Assembly (NCBI GenBank): GCA_002946415.1
Contig: NJPS01000022.1
Location: 682,001 to 746,000 of the forward strand
DNA: 64,000 nucleotides
From: Rutstroemia sp. NJR-2017a BVV2
Taxonomy: Eukaryota; Ascomycota; Leotiomycetes; Helotiales; Rutstroemiaceae
Direction: 5' to 3'
In this document: positions 44,121 through 56,974 of the stretch, piece after piece
Layout of the letters: every line of letters starts with the position of its first letter
How positions within the stretch are numbered: position 1 is the first letter of the stretch
Made by a program: the position numbers and the translations under genes
Notes under the pieces: generated by a model
The model's input: the letters and a program-made list of their open reading frames with translations, nothing else
Told to the model about the DNA's origin: nothing
The model's database searches: none

Positions 44121-46602
44121 CTAAATAAACCTACTTCCACCACCTATGACACCCCTTTCACTACCTCTTTTCCCCAGTTCCTCATCCGCTACGACCTTCA
44201 CCTCCACCTTCTTCTCTACCCCGGCTCCTGTCCCGGCTCCTGCTCCCGCTCCCGCAACCAGACTCTTCCTTTCCTTCGCCAGAACATCCATATAGCGTTC
44301 CCACTCCCACGTCCCCGCCGTGCCCGTCCCGTCTGCAGGACTATCCACTCCACCCACCGTCGTCATCGTATACCTCGTACTCTCCCTTGCTCTATCTGTT
44401 TCCATCCCATCCGGGCGCATCCCTCTCCATTCCCCATTCCCTGTTACCGTGCTCTCCCGCTGCATCCCCATATGTATAATACTTTCGCTACCCCGCATTT
44501 CCCGTTCGCGGAACACGGCAGGCGTGAGCGGCGCAATGAGGCCGCTTGAAGAGCCTGTTTCGAAAGTATACCGACTTGCGGTTGAGCTAAGACTATAGCG
44601 GTCGCTATCGCGATCGGTATAGTGTTCTGGATCGGCCCATACTACTTCGCTGCCGCAGAGCTCGTAGATTTCTTTTTCTTTCTCCTTCTTCTTTTTACGC
44701 TCTTTGCGGCGGGTGCTGAGACTTGCATAGAGGAAGGTATGTTTGGGTTCAGTGGGTATTAACTTCGTTTGGTTGCGAAGATTGGATGATGTATTGGGGG
44801 CATTGGTAGTGTTGATGTTAGAATTAACGGTTAGATTGGGAGAGCCAATAGCTTTCCCAATCCCAAGAGAGATGAGGGACTGGTTGGAAGGAGTCAGGAG
44901 TACAGAGTTGGTGGCTGTGTCGAAAAATGACAATTCTGAAGGGGCGGAGGATACGTGCTTTTCTTTGTCTTTGGGGTTTTTGACGGATTTGTTGCGGTTG
45001 GTTTTGTGCAGAGGAAGTATTGAGGATGAAGTGTTGGATTGGAAGGATTGCTTGTGTGAGAGAGACCGGGTTGGATTTGCTGACGAGGATGAGGAGACTT
45101 CTTTGTGGTGTCGACGAAGGAAGAAGATGGTGAGGCCGAGTGTTAGGGCAATAGATAGTAGTACTGCAAGGACAATACCTGCAATTGCGCCTGGAGAGGG
45201 GCTGGAATTCTTCTTGGCGGCAGTAGTGGAAGCTTTTGGAGTAGAAACAGGGAGGATAGTGATGGGTGACGAGGCGGGGTAAGCTGCGCTCCAATTTCGT
45301 TGGTGGATCGAGAATTGAGAACGTTCATAATCAGCAATCAAGTAGGTTTCTTGTAGAAAGGTTCGTCCAAGTATAATTTGTGTATTATCTTTTGCTCGCT
45401 TGAGCGGGAAATATCGTGCAGTGTTATCGACGAGAGGAGAGCTAGCCGTCAAATCAAAGGCAGCGTAGGGGAAGGTGATGTTCACCAGAGCTTGCGACGT
45501 GGAGTTGGTGAGAGTAAAAATTACTGAGGCGTTTTTCGCGACAAGTTGTGTGTGGAGAGCATCATTGACAAGATATAGCTGTGTCGCAGAATCGAAAGTT
45601 AGACCGAAAGCTTCTTCGAATTTCAGACAGATACTAGTCGGTAGATATAGATATGGCATAGAAGAATCAATGAAAGCTGGGAAAGATGAAGATGCTGAGG
45701 AGAGGACCTGGGACTTTCCACCTCCAGACGTGACTGTAATGGCTTCAACGTCGACTGTCAGGTCAGAGCCGGTGGCAGAAAAGTCAATTGTAAGATTGTT
45801 CGGCACGAAGAGAGATTCGTCATAGCCTCCCAGGGTCAAGTTTCCGAAGACACCATCAAAGCGATATGGAGCACCTGCAGTGTAGCCATACGAAAGTGAT
45901 GGAATATGGCCCTGCGATTTGAGGTTGGACATATAACTTGGTACAGGTGCGCTCTTACTCGAGAAATTGGTCGGTGCAGGATTTAGACCAAACATCCCGA
46001 GCCAAAAACTATTGGTACTGATGGCTGCGAGAACCTGTGAAGATAGAGCTGGAGCCCCACCGTTGGGAAGTCCCATGACAATGGTATCAGTGCCATAGTT
46101 ACCGTTGCCCGTGAAGCCAAGATTAGATTCAAGCTCAAGTGCAAAGACACCTCCTGCACTAATGGTGTTTTCAACCCTATGATTCAGTTAATGCCAAGAA
46201 TGTATATCTGACGTTCGACGTTACAACATACCAAGTGCTTGAAGAGTTCGACCTAAAAGTGAATCCGCGTGCAGCCATACAAGCCGCGTCCGTTGATGGA
46301 CATCCCTCTGGCGAAACTACCCACGGCTGGTTGCTCGCTGTGGAGATGAAAACTTGAAGAGGTCGGGGAGGTGTCCCGACGGTAATGAAGAAGCTTGACC
46401 AGTTTCCATCGTTACCATTCCTTGAAGCACTGTAAGCATGGAACTGACACAAATGTTGAAGATCGGCAGTCACTCACCAGCTTTCACTCGGGAGGATATT
46501 GAGAGGAGGAACAGGGGTGGTTGAAGATGTTGCGGCCAGTGTCTGGTCGAGAAGGCCGAGGATAGGCAATAGGACAGAGACAAGACACCTCCAAGAAGAC
46601 AT
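44121..46602 (-). CDS. Membrane-anchored aspartic-protease-like protein, active site altered
   Basis: Exons 46478-46602, 46232-46429 and 44121-46176; 792 residues. Residues 1-24 are a signal peptide. The pepsin fold is recognisable (NWSSFFITVGTPPRPLQVFIST, WLGMFGLNPAPTNFSS, PSLSYGYTAGAPYRFDGVFGNLTLGGYDES, TQIILGRTFLQETYLIADYERSQFSI). The first catalytic triplet reads Ser-Thr-Ala (VFISTASNQPWVV, near residues 68-76) instead of Asp-Thr-Gly, while the second is Asp-Ser-Ser (AFIDSSMPY), so proteolysis is doubtful. One transmembrane segment near 436-461 (GAIAGIVLAVLLSIALTLGLTIFF) precedes a basic stop-transfer and a disordered cytosolic tail of about 330 residues rich in Ser, Lys and Glu. Many Asn-X-Ser/Thr sites in the ectodomain. 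A surface sensor or inactive protease is inferred, not shown. Confidence 0.85.
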
Positions 46603-49348
46603 TGCAAACTACGATTAAGGAGAGTTTCATGAATTATATATCGAGGAAAGAACTGTACATGCTGGCGACGAAAGTCGACGAGCAGAAACAAACAGAAACC
46701 AGAAGGTGGAAACAAAAGTCTAGAGCGCACGAAACGTGTGATTGCAGAACCAGACCGGCAAGATCTACATCTGGGACGGAGCGAGAAAGAGATGTACGTA
46801 GGAATACAATGTAGAGAAGGATCAAGAAGCGTGCAGCTTGGATTGATATTCCACATGATACTCATTAACTTGTGTGTCAGAGACCTTGATAGCTAGGATC
46901 TGCGGATGGCTTGTAGCAAAAATACCAGTTTCCTCTTCGAATTCGCCTAGAGCTTAGTATGGATAACACGGAGAGGGGCGAGATTTGCTCTTCATGATAT
47001 CGGGCGAGAAGGATTCATCTGGCTTTGTCATGCCCTATATGTGGATTCGTGGCAGCCAATCCCCGACTGCGAATTCTTTGCAGCGGAACTTTATGAAGAT
47101 ATTGGGTCCGCATAACTCATAGCTTGGGGCCAAAAAGCTATTCGCTTGGCAGGTGGCACTCTTAGAGATGACAAGATGACAAGACAATCCAGGGGCCACG
47201 AGGCTGCAGTGGTAGCTTTGTGGAGCTTTCAGAACTCTGTTGAAGCTCTCTGCGAAATCAGAAACGTGCTGGAGAACATTCTACCTTGGAGAAATGAACT
47301 CGATTCTTGACTGTAGTTGAAACACAAACCTGGGGTACCTAGTGATGGAGCAAGGCTTTCTCCAGAACGCCGCCTCCGTCTTCCATTTACGAATGCGATG
47401 AATATAAATCTCAATCTCACGTCGAACTGCTCCAACCGTGAAGTTACTGTGCAAAGCTTCACAGTTCCTCCTTCGAAACTTGCGTACGGGATTGAAATCA
47501 GGGGCAGCTCTGGATCCGCGACGATGTAACGATAGCTTTCCTATGGACAGTGGTTCTCATCCTGCGAATTTGGCAATTGATTTCCACATTAAACCATGCA
47601 CACACCCGTACTGTCGTCCCTCACCCCTCACCCCTGGATCAAAGGATCGAACTGATCGGGGTGCGATCCTTACCAAAACGTGGAATAGGTTATGAGCGCG
47701 ACATGAGGATGACTGTGAAGTAAGACGGTCGATTCCTAGTCCATCTTGTAAGAGGGAGGAAAAGATGAGATGAATTTCATAGTCCCGCTTAGACAACGCT
47801 TGCCCAATCGGCAAAACGCCGCGTAATATGTGTAATTATGGGTGCCTTTTTGGGCTTTTGGGGTTCGCAGTAGGGGAGGCATGGCTTAAGCACGGCCGTA
47901 GGTGGCTGGAAATGGCTTTACAATTTGGGGTTTCACAGGCAGACCAGACCAGTAATTGTGACTTGTCAGTACAGTAGTTGCCAGTAGCTGCCATTTACCG
48001 GCAATCCTAAAGCTAGTCACCGGTGTCAGGCTGTGTAAACTATTCTTTCTCTCATTCAACTGCCTAATCATCGCCATTGTTCCTCGACTTCACATCTCTC
48101 AGACGCAGACGACATGCCCACCACACCATATCTTTCAACATCCGAATCGTCGAAGTCCCCGAAGAAGATGGCTTCTTTGTATTCTCCGCGGCCCCTCCAC
48201 GCGCAGCCTCTTCATACTATTGCCCGGGACATATGTTACAATCCAGAGCTGTATCCAACGACTGCATGCTGTTTGTTCTTGTGGTACAAGTTACAAGCAG
48301 ATGCTGGATGGTCTCAACTGTCATTACTCACAAAAGGTCGCTCAAAGGTGTCATCTTCATGGTCAAGCCAGAAGGAGCTGGGCCTCTTCTGAAGCGACGG
48401 CAATTGATCCGACTTCACCGTACGCATTCTGCAATTGAACGTCTCCAGGAGACTCCTACTTCGTTCTCTTCTTTCTCATATACTTCCAGAAGGAAATCAT
48501 CTCACGTTGCAGTAATAATCAAGCGATGTTACCCCAACCTCCACCAGAATCCCCAAAATAACCCCATGAAAATTGCGCAGCATCCTTAAGTACAGCAAAA
48601 TGGTCGAGAAAAATGGTCCGCAAGTGCTTAGCCCGTGCTCTGCATGCACTGGACCTTTCATGCAGGGGGGGCCCGCTGCTGACTTTTGCTCTTGGAAGGG
48701 ATGAACACCCACCAGGATTACTTCGACATCTTTCATCCGTCATCCGATTACTTGTATTTTTCATCCGTCGCAAACAGGGCACAGCCGCGATCACACACAA
48801 CTTCCCCTCCCTTACATTGTTGCTTGATCCTTCAACGCTCTCGCTATTTGTTTACGAGCTTTGAGGCTCTATATTTGGCTGTTAGAAGTGAGGCTTACTG
48901 TGGGTTGAACTGCCAAATTGAGCAAGTCCCTCTCTATTTCCGTTCCTGAAGATTAGTGTCAGGCACAGCACCATGCATGCATCAGCAATAATCTACTGGG
49001 AATTTCCCCTCTTAGCCTTCCCTCTCCATGCTGATGAGTCGACTGGCCCTGGTACACACACCTTTGCTGGATGGATTGGGATTTCGCTTTGCTGGTTCAT
49101 GTGACTTACATACAAATCCAACCGTTTAACATGCTCCAGCAACACTTTGTTTCGTGACGCAGATTTGCCGATGAGCAAATCTCACTGCGCCCTAGGGTTT
49201 CATTTCGCTCGCAGAGGAATAATAGGAACCTCTTACCTTTCACTTTTCCAATGCTTTTCCTCTTTTCTCGTCGTTTGTATCTTTGATCTTATGCTTCTGT
49301 AAGACTTCGTTGATGGGTTGATACCCAGGATTTCAGTTCGTTTTCATC
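46603..49348. other. 2.7-kb divergent intergenic region
   Basis: Lies between the starts of the aspartic-protease-like and mucin-like genes. Frames on both strands near 48077-48589 are the longest but lack domains and conserved features. The stretch probably contains two long promoters. Confidence 0.45.
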
Positions 49349-52300
49349 ATGGATGTTTTGCCTCTTCTCCTTTTAGGCACCCTGTCTCTTCTACATTCAG
49401 TAACTGCCAGTCCGGATCTAGATCAAGGTGAGACCTAACTGTTGCTCTGTGACAAATCTTGTGGCGCTAAGCGTTACACATACTGATACGTCTCTTCTCT
49501 TCAGGTCAGGTACTGGGTCTTAGGTATACTAACGGAACTTCGCCGTCCTATGCAACATCAAACACATTATCCAAAGAGTCTCCGACCATCACACTCATTT
49601 CATCCAGCACGTTGCCCCTCTCTTGCACAGCTACTGTTACCTCAATAGTAGGCCAGCCTATCGTAGCTGCTAGAGAAGCGTGTGCTACCACTGTCACTAT
49701 CGTTCATACATCTGCACCAGCTGCATATAATAATCTACTCGCTGAAGAGTCGACGACTATTCCTAAGGCTACAGTCTCTTCCTCGGCCCAACAGTCAATA
49801 TCCAAGAGCCCCGTACCTACTTCTGCTATTACAGTAGAGACTAAGTCGAGTCTCACTAGCTCCCAGAGTCTCCCAAAGTCTGAACCAACCACACTCGTAG
49901 GTTCAAAGACCTCAACTGAGGTTTCAGTTGGCTCTAAAAGCTCTTCCCTGGAAAGCGTCTCTACGAAGTCGACGGAATCTGCCATCTCGACGACTTCAAA
50001 GTCCTCCGAGTTTAAAAGTTCTTCAAGCTTTACCTCTTTAATTTCGACTGCTACTTTGCAAAGCAGCGTGTCCTCCTCATTGCAATCTTCATTGCTGAAA
50101 TCCGATCGATCTTCTCAATCACTGTCATCGACAACCTTACCCGGCGGCACCACCACGACACAGGCATTTAGTTTCACACAATCACCTCCCACAAGTTTTG
50201 CTACTTCGGAACCATCCCAAACTACAAGGGTTGAGGCGTCCTCAAACAGCAAGGGGTCATCAGGAGTCATCGAGTCTGCCTCATCCACCGTTATAGGTAC
50301 TTCACATAGTGCTTCTCTGGTATCATCGACCTCATCTCGGCAATCTGAGTCGAGTTCAACTAGACTTACAGAAGGCTCAAGTACAGTGTCTTCAGTTACA
50401 TTAAATCTATCTAAGACTTCTTTCTCTGCCACAGCGAAGGTTACCACAGTTTCTGAGTCAAAGAGTTCGCTATCTCAGTCTGTGGCATTCTCGGACTCTT
50501 CCTCCAAAGCATCATCTACTCATTCTGTGTCAGCGCCCCCATTAATTTCATCATCTCAATCGTTGTCGTCAGCTCAATCATTGACATCCGTAACTTCTGA
50601 TACTTCTGTCCAGCCGTCATCCAACACAAAGTCCGCAGAGCCAAACACGAGTGAAGTCTCATCAGCCTTACTAAGGACTTCGAATAGCGACACTCACTTC
50701 GCTTCATCTACTGGGGTACACTCATCAGCATCTACAAGTCTTCCCCATTCAGATCACAGTTCATCCACGACTTTGAGTGAGCCGGCATCAACTCAATTCG
50801 AACCCAAGTTTAGTAGCTCCGCCACGTCAACAGCTTCCACATCGCAATCTAGTAGCTCATCCGAAGCAGTGCCCGTACCAGGTAAATCATCAGGCACTAC
50901 GCAAGTGCTGTCGACTTCTGTTAGAGCCACCGAAACTAAGACCACTAGCGTTGCATCATCGAAAGTTTCCAAATCAGATTCCAGCAGCTCTTCAGAAAAC
51001 GTACCTGCACCGGCTAAGCCCTCCAGCACTACGCACGAGTCTTCTAGTTCTGCTAAAACTACAGAGATTGTATCTACACCTCCGGAGTCATCAACAATCT
51101 CCAAGTCAGAGGCCAGTAGCGCTCCTGAACACTCATCCGGACCATCTGTGTCATCCACAATCTCCAAGTCAGAAGCTAGTAGCACTTCTGAGCACTTATC
51201 TGGACCATCAAAATCTTCAGGCACAAGTAAGGAGCCTCTTACGTCTGCTAGGACAACTGAAATTGCGCCCGTCGGCTCTACTTCTTCAAGGATCTCAGAA
51301 CCAAACTCTAGCAGCTCCTCTCAGCACTTACCAGCTCCCAAACCTTCAAGTACTACTTCAGTCTCCGTTACAGCATCTAGTGAGCCTGAAAAGACTAAAG
51401 CTTCCAATTCCGTGTCATCCAAGACCACAGATACTGCTGTACTCACTTCTGAGCAAAAGACAACGAGAGTCTCAACTTCTGCCAACGGAGCGTCTACCAT
51501 AATTCCCAAATCATCTGAGCACTCAAGTGACACCACTCTCGCATCAGAAACTTCAAGAATTCCACATTCTGAAGCTAGCACATCGGCAAGAGAGACGACG
51601 TCTACGGAGGTTGGGAAGACGACCTCGGCGTCTAAGACGTCAATCTTCACATCGGAATCGTCGCATCATCAACAGTCATCTACTTCTGTTCTTGAGAAGT
51701 CGTCCACGGGCAAAAGCCCAACAACGGCCACTTCGACTTCCAAAACATCATCAACACAAACTATGAATTCTAGTGTAATTTCGGGTTGCACGGCAACCCT
51801 CTCTGTTGCTGGCCAGGTTCTGCCAGCATGCCCGCATACTGTCACAGTAGGTTTGTTGTCCTCTACATCAAATCCTACCATAATCTTGACGCCAACTACA
51901 ATTGTTACTATTCCTACGACGTCAAAGATAAGTAGTACATCACAAAATAATCCAACGACGATTGAGAGCAACAAGCCATCCTCTCAACAGCCTACCAGTA
52001 TTGAGCCAATTTCAACATTACCAAAGTCGTCGGTATCGATTCAAGCGCCTACTTCTCCAACTAAAGTAGTTGAAACATCGCTGTCAACTAGTTCACCTCC
52101 AAGCACCGTTGTACCGACGAGTAAAGCGGCCACAAATGTGGTCCCTGAACCCGGTACCTCAACAAGCGCTGGTAACGCGAAGTCTTCGACTTCATTGGCT
52201 GGCATTGACGTATCCATTGGGCCAGGAGGCACAAGCACCGATCAACCTCACACTTCTGCGACGTCAGTTGGTGGTGGGAATGGAGTGACGAGCACTGCGC

Positions 52301-54075
52301 AACCCCATATCCCAACAACCACGACTAGTGCGAATGGAGGAACGAGTACCGTGCAATCCAATCAACCTGCTACAACGTCACTTGGTGGTGGAAACGGAGG
52401 CACTAGTACTGAACAAGTTCCAACACCTCCAGTCTCCAATGTACAAGGTACCTCAATCGTCTCAAAAGAAACTGATAGATCGACATCGGCTGCGCCCCAG
52501 ACAGGAGGTAATCAGAACACGGTCACTTCGAACCAAGGTACATCAGTTGAGACCCAAGTGACCACAACAGAGAAATTCTCGCCGCCACCAACGAGCACAG
52601 TAAGTGGAGGTCAAGGTACACAAGTCACTACGAATCAACCCTCTGGAACTAGCCAGAATAGTCAGCCAACCCAAAGTTCAATAGCAACTGGCGGGCAGGG
52701 AACCTCGAATCCACCAGCAAAAGAAAGTACTGCTACTACTGTGCAAGGAAGTCAAGGGAATACAAATCCCCCAGCCACAACAACTCAGAATACTCAGAAC
52801 ACCGCTCAGACAACAGCGCAAGGAAACACTAACACAGTTATTACTTCCAGTCAAACCGTAATACCTATACAAAGCTCTCAAGTAACCACGGAACAAGGGA
52901 GCAGCCTACCCAGCTCCGTACCTGGAAATACTCTCCCAGCGTCTCAAGTATCCACAGAAAGCAATGGCCAAGGAAGCAAGCAACCTACGTCAACTGCAGT
53001 CATACCGGTCGGCATATCCTCAGCTGCTACCGACAAAAGCCCAGTCACGAGCGGAACCGCAGGCGCCCTGAGCATACCACCCGCGACCGCCAGCAATTCC
53101 GGCCTTGCGACCGGCGGCCCAAAAGCTTCAGACACTTCATTAGCTAGCTCCGTTCCTCCTGCCAGCCCAATAGCAACTCCCACGACCATCAAGCCCTCTC
53201 CAGGCCAAACGACCATCGCCCCCGTGGTAGTGAACTCCATGACCCTCAGCCAAGCCACATCCAACTTCGTCATCGGGTCACACACCATCCAACCCGGTTC
53301 CGAAACCACCATCTCCGGGGACCGCATCTCCGTCGCCCCCTCCGGCGCCGCCGTAGTAATCAACGGCGCCGAACCGAGCACGACATCCACCTCCACCACC
53401 TCTACCAGCGCCTCGCTACCCACCGGCGCAAGAGCAGTGCTCACCACGACCGAGCCCCTCCCCGGCATCATCGTCGTCGGCACATCTAGCGTAACAGCCG
53501 ATTTCAGCAATTCCGCTTTCACAATCGGTTCGGCGACGCTCACGCCCGGCGGTGCTGTCACGACTGGAAATACCATCATCACGCTTCCGACTGGTCCGCA
53601 ACCAACCCTCCCGTCGGGTGTTCTCGTCGTAGGCCAGTCTACGTACACGCGCAATTCTGCCAGCGCTATCGTTATTGAAGGACAAACGCTCTCACCCGGT
53701 GGAGTCATCACCGCCGGTGGCTCAACGGTTTCGTTATCGCCTACAGGTAACGCGGTGGTCGTCAACGGCGTCGGCAACTCTGGGTTCATAACGTCCACGG
53801 CGTCGATAGCGTCTGTATCTTCTCTAAGCTCGGTGGTTATCGGCGGACAGACTTTGACTGTGGGCGGGATAGTCACCGAGGGAGGCGATATATTGAGTTT
53901 GGCAGCGGGAGGCACCGGGATCGTGGTTATTGGGACGAGGACAGTGGCTGGTGGGGCGACGGCCAGCCCGAAGAAGAAGAGTGCCGGGGTGGGGAGGAGG
54001 TCGGAGTTGGGAGCGGGAGTGTGGATGATGGTTTTGTTGCATGTTTCGTTTGTTTTGGGGGCTTTGTGGTTGTAG
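49349..54075 (+). CDS. Large mucin-like, GPI-type cell-wall protein
   Basis: Exons 49349-49427 and 49505-54075; 1549 residues. A signal peptide (MDVLPLLLLGTLSLLHSVTAS) is followed by a very long Ser/Thr-rich region, expected to be densely O-mannosylated, with short Cys-containing modules near both ends (PLSCTATVTSIVGQPIV; SGCTATLSVAGQVLPACPHTVTV). It contains degenerate tandem repeats (for example 21-residue units at 51087-51212) and a Gly/Gln/Thr-rich segment. The last 300 residues hold a repeated strand-like motif of the type IGxxTLxPGGxVTxxG. The C-terminus (GAGVWMMVLLHVSFVLGALWL) fits a GPI signal. A role at the cell surface (adhesion or wall structure) is inferred. Alternative acceptor candidates flank 49505. 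Confidence 0.85.
51087..51212 (+). repeat. 63-bp tandem duplication inside the mucin-like gene
   Basis: Two adjacent 63-bp units (51087-51149 and 51150-51212) encode nearly identical 21-residue blocks containing SSTISKSEASS and GPS. They differ at scattered positions, so this is an older in-frame duplication. Confidence 0.85.
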
Positions 54076-55452
54076 GTTTTATATCTAGTGTCTAGTGTAT
54101 GGATCGATGGTTGGGTGCGAAGGAGAAAGACTTGGAGCGGCCTTTTCACATTTTATAATCTTTCTTTTGTTCTGTATTATATTACATATACTATCTACGT
54201 CTACGCAAGAGCCCTTGTATGAATGAACGATGGGCAGGAAAAGCAGGCAGGTTTGGAGGACAAGATCAACGGTTTGGAGTATTCAGTATTAGAGCAACTT
54301 GATGCAGATAGAGCACTCAAGAGAAAGAAAGTCAAGTTGTTTGTGGACAAGAAGTCAAAAGTTTCACTTTTTGTACCATAGTTTCAAAGAATAGACAGAT
54401 AGGAGATCTTAATTTCTAATTTCAGTTGTGCACATTCAGATGGTGCTTGTCTGCCTGCGTGTATATTGGACGTGAGTTATGAAATCATGAACAATTTCTG
54501 ATTCCAAATGATGAGGATGAAGATAGGGAAAGCATGAAAGGTATAGAGGAGGTAACAGGTAGTAACTTTGTCATTGGGGAATACAAAAAAGGCAAGAAGC
54601 GAAAGAGAGAGTAAGGAGCACTTGAGAATAAACACGGCTAGGAAGATATCGGGGAAATCAAAACGAAATCCATATCATCCGAATCTCTCGAACATCTTGT
54701 TTCAACATAAAACATTCCATTCCTCCATCCACTCATGTCTCTCTTCCTCTCACCACTTCGGATCCAAAACTTCCCCCAACTTATGTCAAGAATGGTTATC
54801 CGGATGAACGGCTACGTCCCGCACGCGGTCCAGCAAGGAAGTTATGAATCTGGAAATATCGTACGAACTGAACCGGTTTAAACTAGCATGCACGAGGCAG
54901 ATTTCGTGACTTGTATATACTGTACTTACAGTTAACATGTTTCAAATTATTCTCATGTGTGGGTGCTCCGTTCTCTTTATGATGAATCGAACTTGTTCAA
55001 AGTATTTTCATAAGAACCGCAGCACCTTTCTCCCTCACCCACCTCTGCAGGCTCCGCAAAACATCAAGACCTTACGGAGCGACTACTGTAGCGGGATCTT
55101 GTGAGTACTCTTACGCACGTACGGAACGAAAATGCAAAGGAAAATATTCATGTGGCGAGGATGAGGTGGAGAAGGAGTGAGACGGGATGCGAGAAGGTTA
55201 CACTCGCTCTCTCTATGTAGGATTGATATAATACCAGCAGGATCGTACATACCACACCAAACCACACCAAACCAGACCACACCACTCGTTTATTCCTTCC
55301 ATGTAACCTTCTCTCACCCTTCGCATATCATTTCCATCTTATTCGCATTCTAGAATATTTGGATGTTGAAAAGGGAGAGTTCGTACTTGCTGCTCTAATC
55401 GGGATAGGATGAGACGGGATGAAACGAAACAATTGATTGGGATGGAGTTGAT
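54076..55452. other. Convergent 3' region, mucin-like / 6PGDH-like genes
   Basis: 1.4 kb between convergent stops. It contains a short CACACCAAAC repeat near 55250-55275. No gene recognised. Confidence 0.5.
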
Positions 55453-56751
55453 CTACTCCTTCTTTACTCTCTTCGTCTTCTTCGCTTTCATTCCATCCAA
55501 TCCCTCGCCTACACAAATAGCCACATCCTCAATCGTCAAGCCTCTCTTTCTCTTTTCCGTTTTCTCCTCCCCCAAGACAGTTTCATCCGCCACAATTCTG
55601 TAAACCTCTGCCACCTCCGCGAAAATCCCCTCTATCCCCTTCCCCTTCTCTTTTCCCTCCTCCTCACCCCGCACATCCCACCCCCCCTCCTCTCCAAAAC
55701 ACCCCCCAATCTCCCTCATCTCCCCCACCCACCTGTAAGCCTTCGGCCCCATCCCCACCACCCCCTTCCCCGCCGTGCCCAACAACCCAGGCACCCTCTC
55801 CCCCATCACCTTCTCCAGCTCCCCCCTGACACCCATCTTCTCCGCCGTCGTGAATGCCTGTATACACAGCGCCGTGAACCCTTTCGTCATACTCGCGAAA
55901 CAGCATTTGAGCCCGGAGGCTTGGCCTACGGCGGAGCCGAGATGGTTTGTGTTGAGGAGGGCGGAGAGATGGGCCCCAGAATATGGGGAAGAAGAGAGTG
56001 GGTGTGTACCGGAGAGGGGAATGGAGGGGAGGCTCCAAGAGGGGGATGAGGTAGAAGAGGAGGGAATGGATACAGTTGTGCTTGGTGCAGAAGACGATTT
56101 CAGTGCGGGTGCGCCGCCGATGATGCCTCCGTCGATGAATTTCACTTCTGAGGCCTCGGCTTGGAAGTGCGCATATATAGAGCGCGCGGTGCTGGGAGCG
56201 ATGGCGTTCAGATCGAGGTAGTAAAGATCGGATAACTTCTTAGAGGAGAGATTTTTCAGCGCGGTGGTGATGCGTGTAGCGATGGTGAAGGCATCACGGG
56301 GTGGGACGATGGAGAAAATGTAGTCTGATTCGGAGACGAGGGATTCATCGGTGGGGAGACATTCGATGGAGGATTTGAGGGCTCGTTGATGGGTGTCTTC
56401 GCTAAAATCAGGGAGGTAAGTTTTGGTTTGGTTCTGATGTTGATCTTGCTGTGAGGAGGGGAAGTTGATGTGCTTGAGTGAAACGTTCATCCCATGTGCA
56501 TCGACTTCGATGAACCAGCGAGACAAGATCCGCCGCATTCGTGCCCTGATCTCCCCATTTCTCCAACCGTTCAAATATGTTAAACATCACACAGTCTATC
56601 CGCTCACACCCTACATCAAAAAGAAAAGCAAAACCAACCTTCGTCCCTCAATATTCGTCACCACCCGATACCCATGAGCGATAAGCAACTTTGCAACACC
56701 CATGCCCATCTCCCCGATCGATAAGATACCAACTGTAGCGAGCGGTGCCAT
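55453..56751 (-). CDS. NAD(P)-binding 6-phosphogluconate-dehydrogenase-like protein
   Basis: Exons 56639-56751 and 55453-56401; 353 residues. The N-terminus is a Rossmann fold (VGILSIGEMGMGVAKLLIAHGYRVVTNIEGR) with the GxxxxGxMG pattern of the beta-hydroxyacid dehydrogenase family. Next come SDYIFSIVPPRDAF and LYYLDLNAIAPSTARSI. The catalytic-type region has FIDGGIIGGAPA and ASGLKCCFASMTKGFTALCIQAFTTAEK, matching the DUF1932 class of 6PGDH C-terminal domains. Substrate unknown. The 237-nt intron with a GTTGGT donor is longer than most here but restores EGRSEDTHQRA. The C-terminus is basic (GMKAKKTKRVKKE). A Tc1 element begins 82 bp upstream of the start codon. Confidence 0.82.
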
Positions 56752-56833
56752 ACTTGATGCCTTTGTATGTTTGACAGATAGGACTGGAGGGGAATAGTTG
56801 TTTTGAAATGGGATTTCTGAGATAAGATGGATA

Positions 56834-56876
56834 CTTGGTATGTTGGATAAATAAGTGTAGTCCCTGTCGCTCCACA
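56834..56876 (+). repeat. Left terminal inverted repeat of the Tc1 element
   Basis: 43 bp starting CTTGGTATGTTGG and containing GTGTAGTCCCTGTCGCTCC. It differs from the right copy at two bases only (the seventh and ninth). Confidence 0.92.
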
Positions 56877-56974
56877 TTCTAGTACGTTCTATAGGGTGGC
56901 CAATCAGGGAGCTTATAAAAACCGCTGCTTTTACTTTTTTGTCTGAAATCGCAAAATCCACGACATAAGCCCAA

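Noticed and set aside
44743..45282. 179-codon frame antisense to the aspartic-protease-like gene
   Set aside because: Shadow frame; no domain.
48077..48589. Overlapping plus-strand frames (170 and 92 codons) in the divergent intergenic region
   Set aside because: Neither matches a known family and no splice pattern extends them; could be revisited with transcript data.
52944..54149. 401-codon frame antisense to the mucin-like gene
   Set aside because: Shadow of the Ser/Thr/Gly-rich codons on the other strand; composition mirrors the sense gene and there is no domain.
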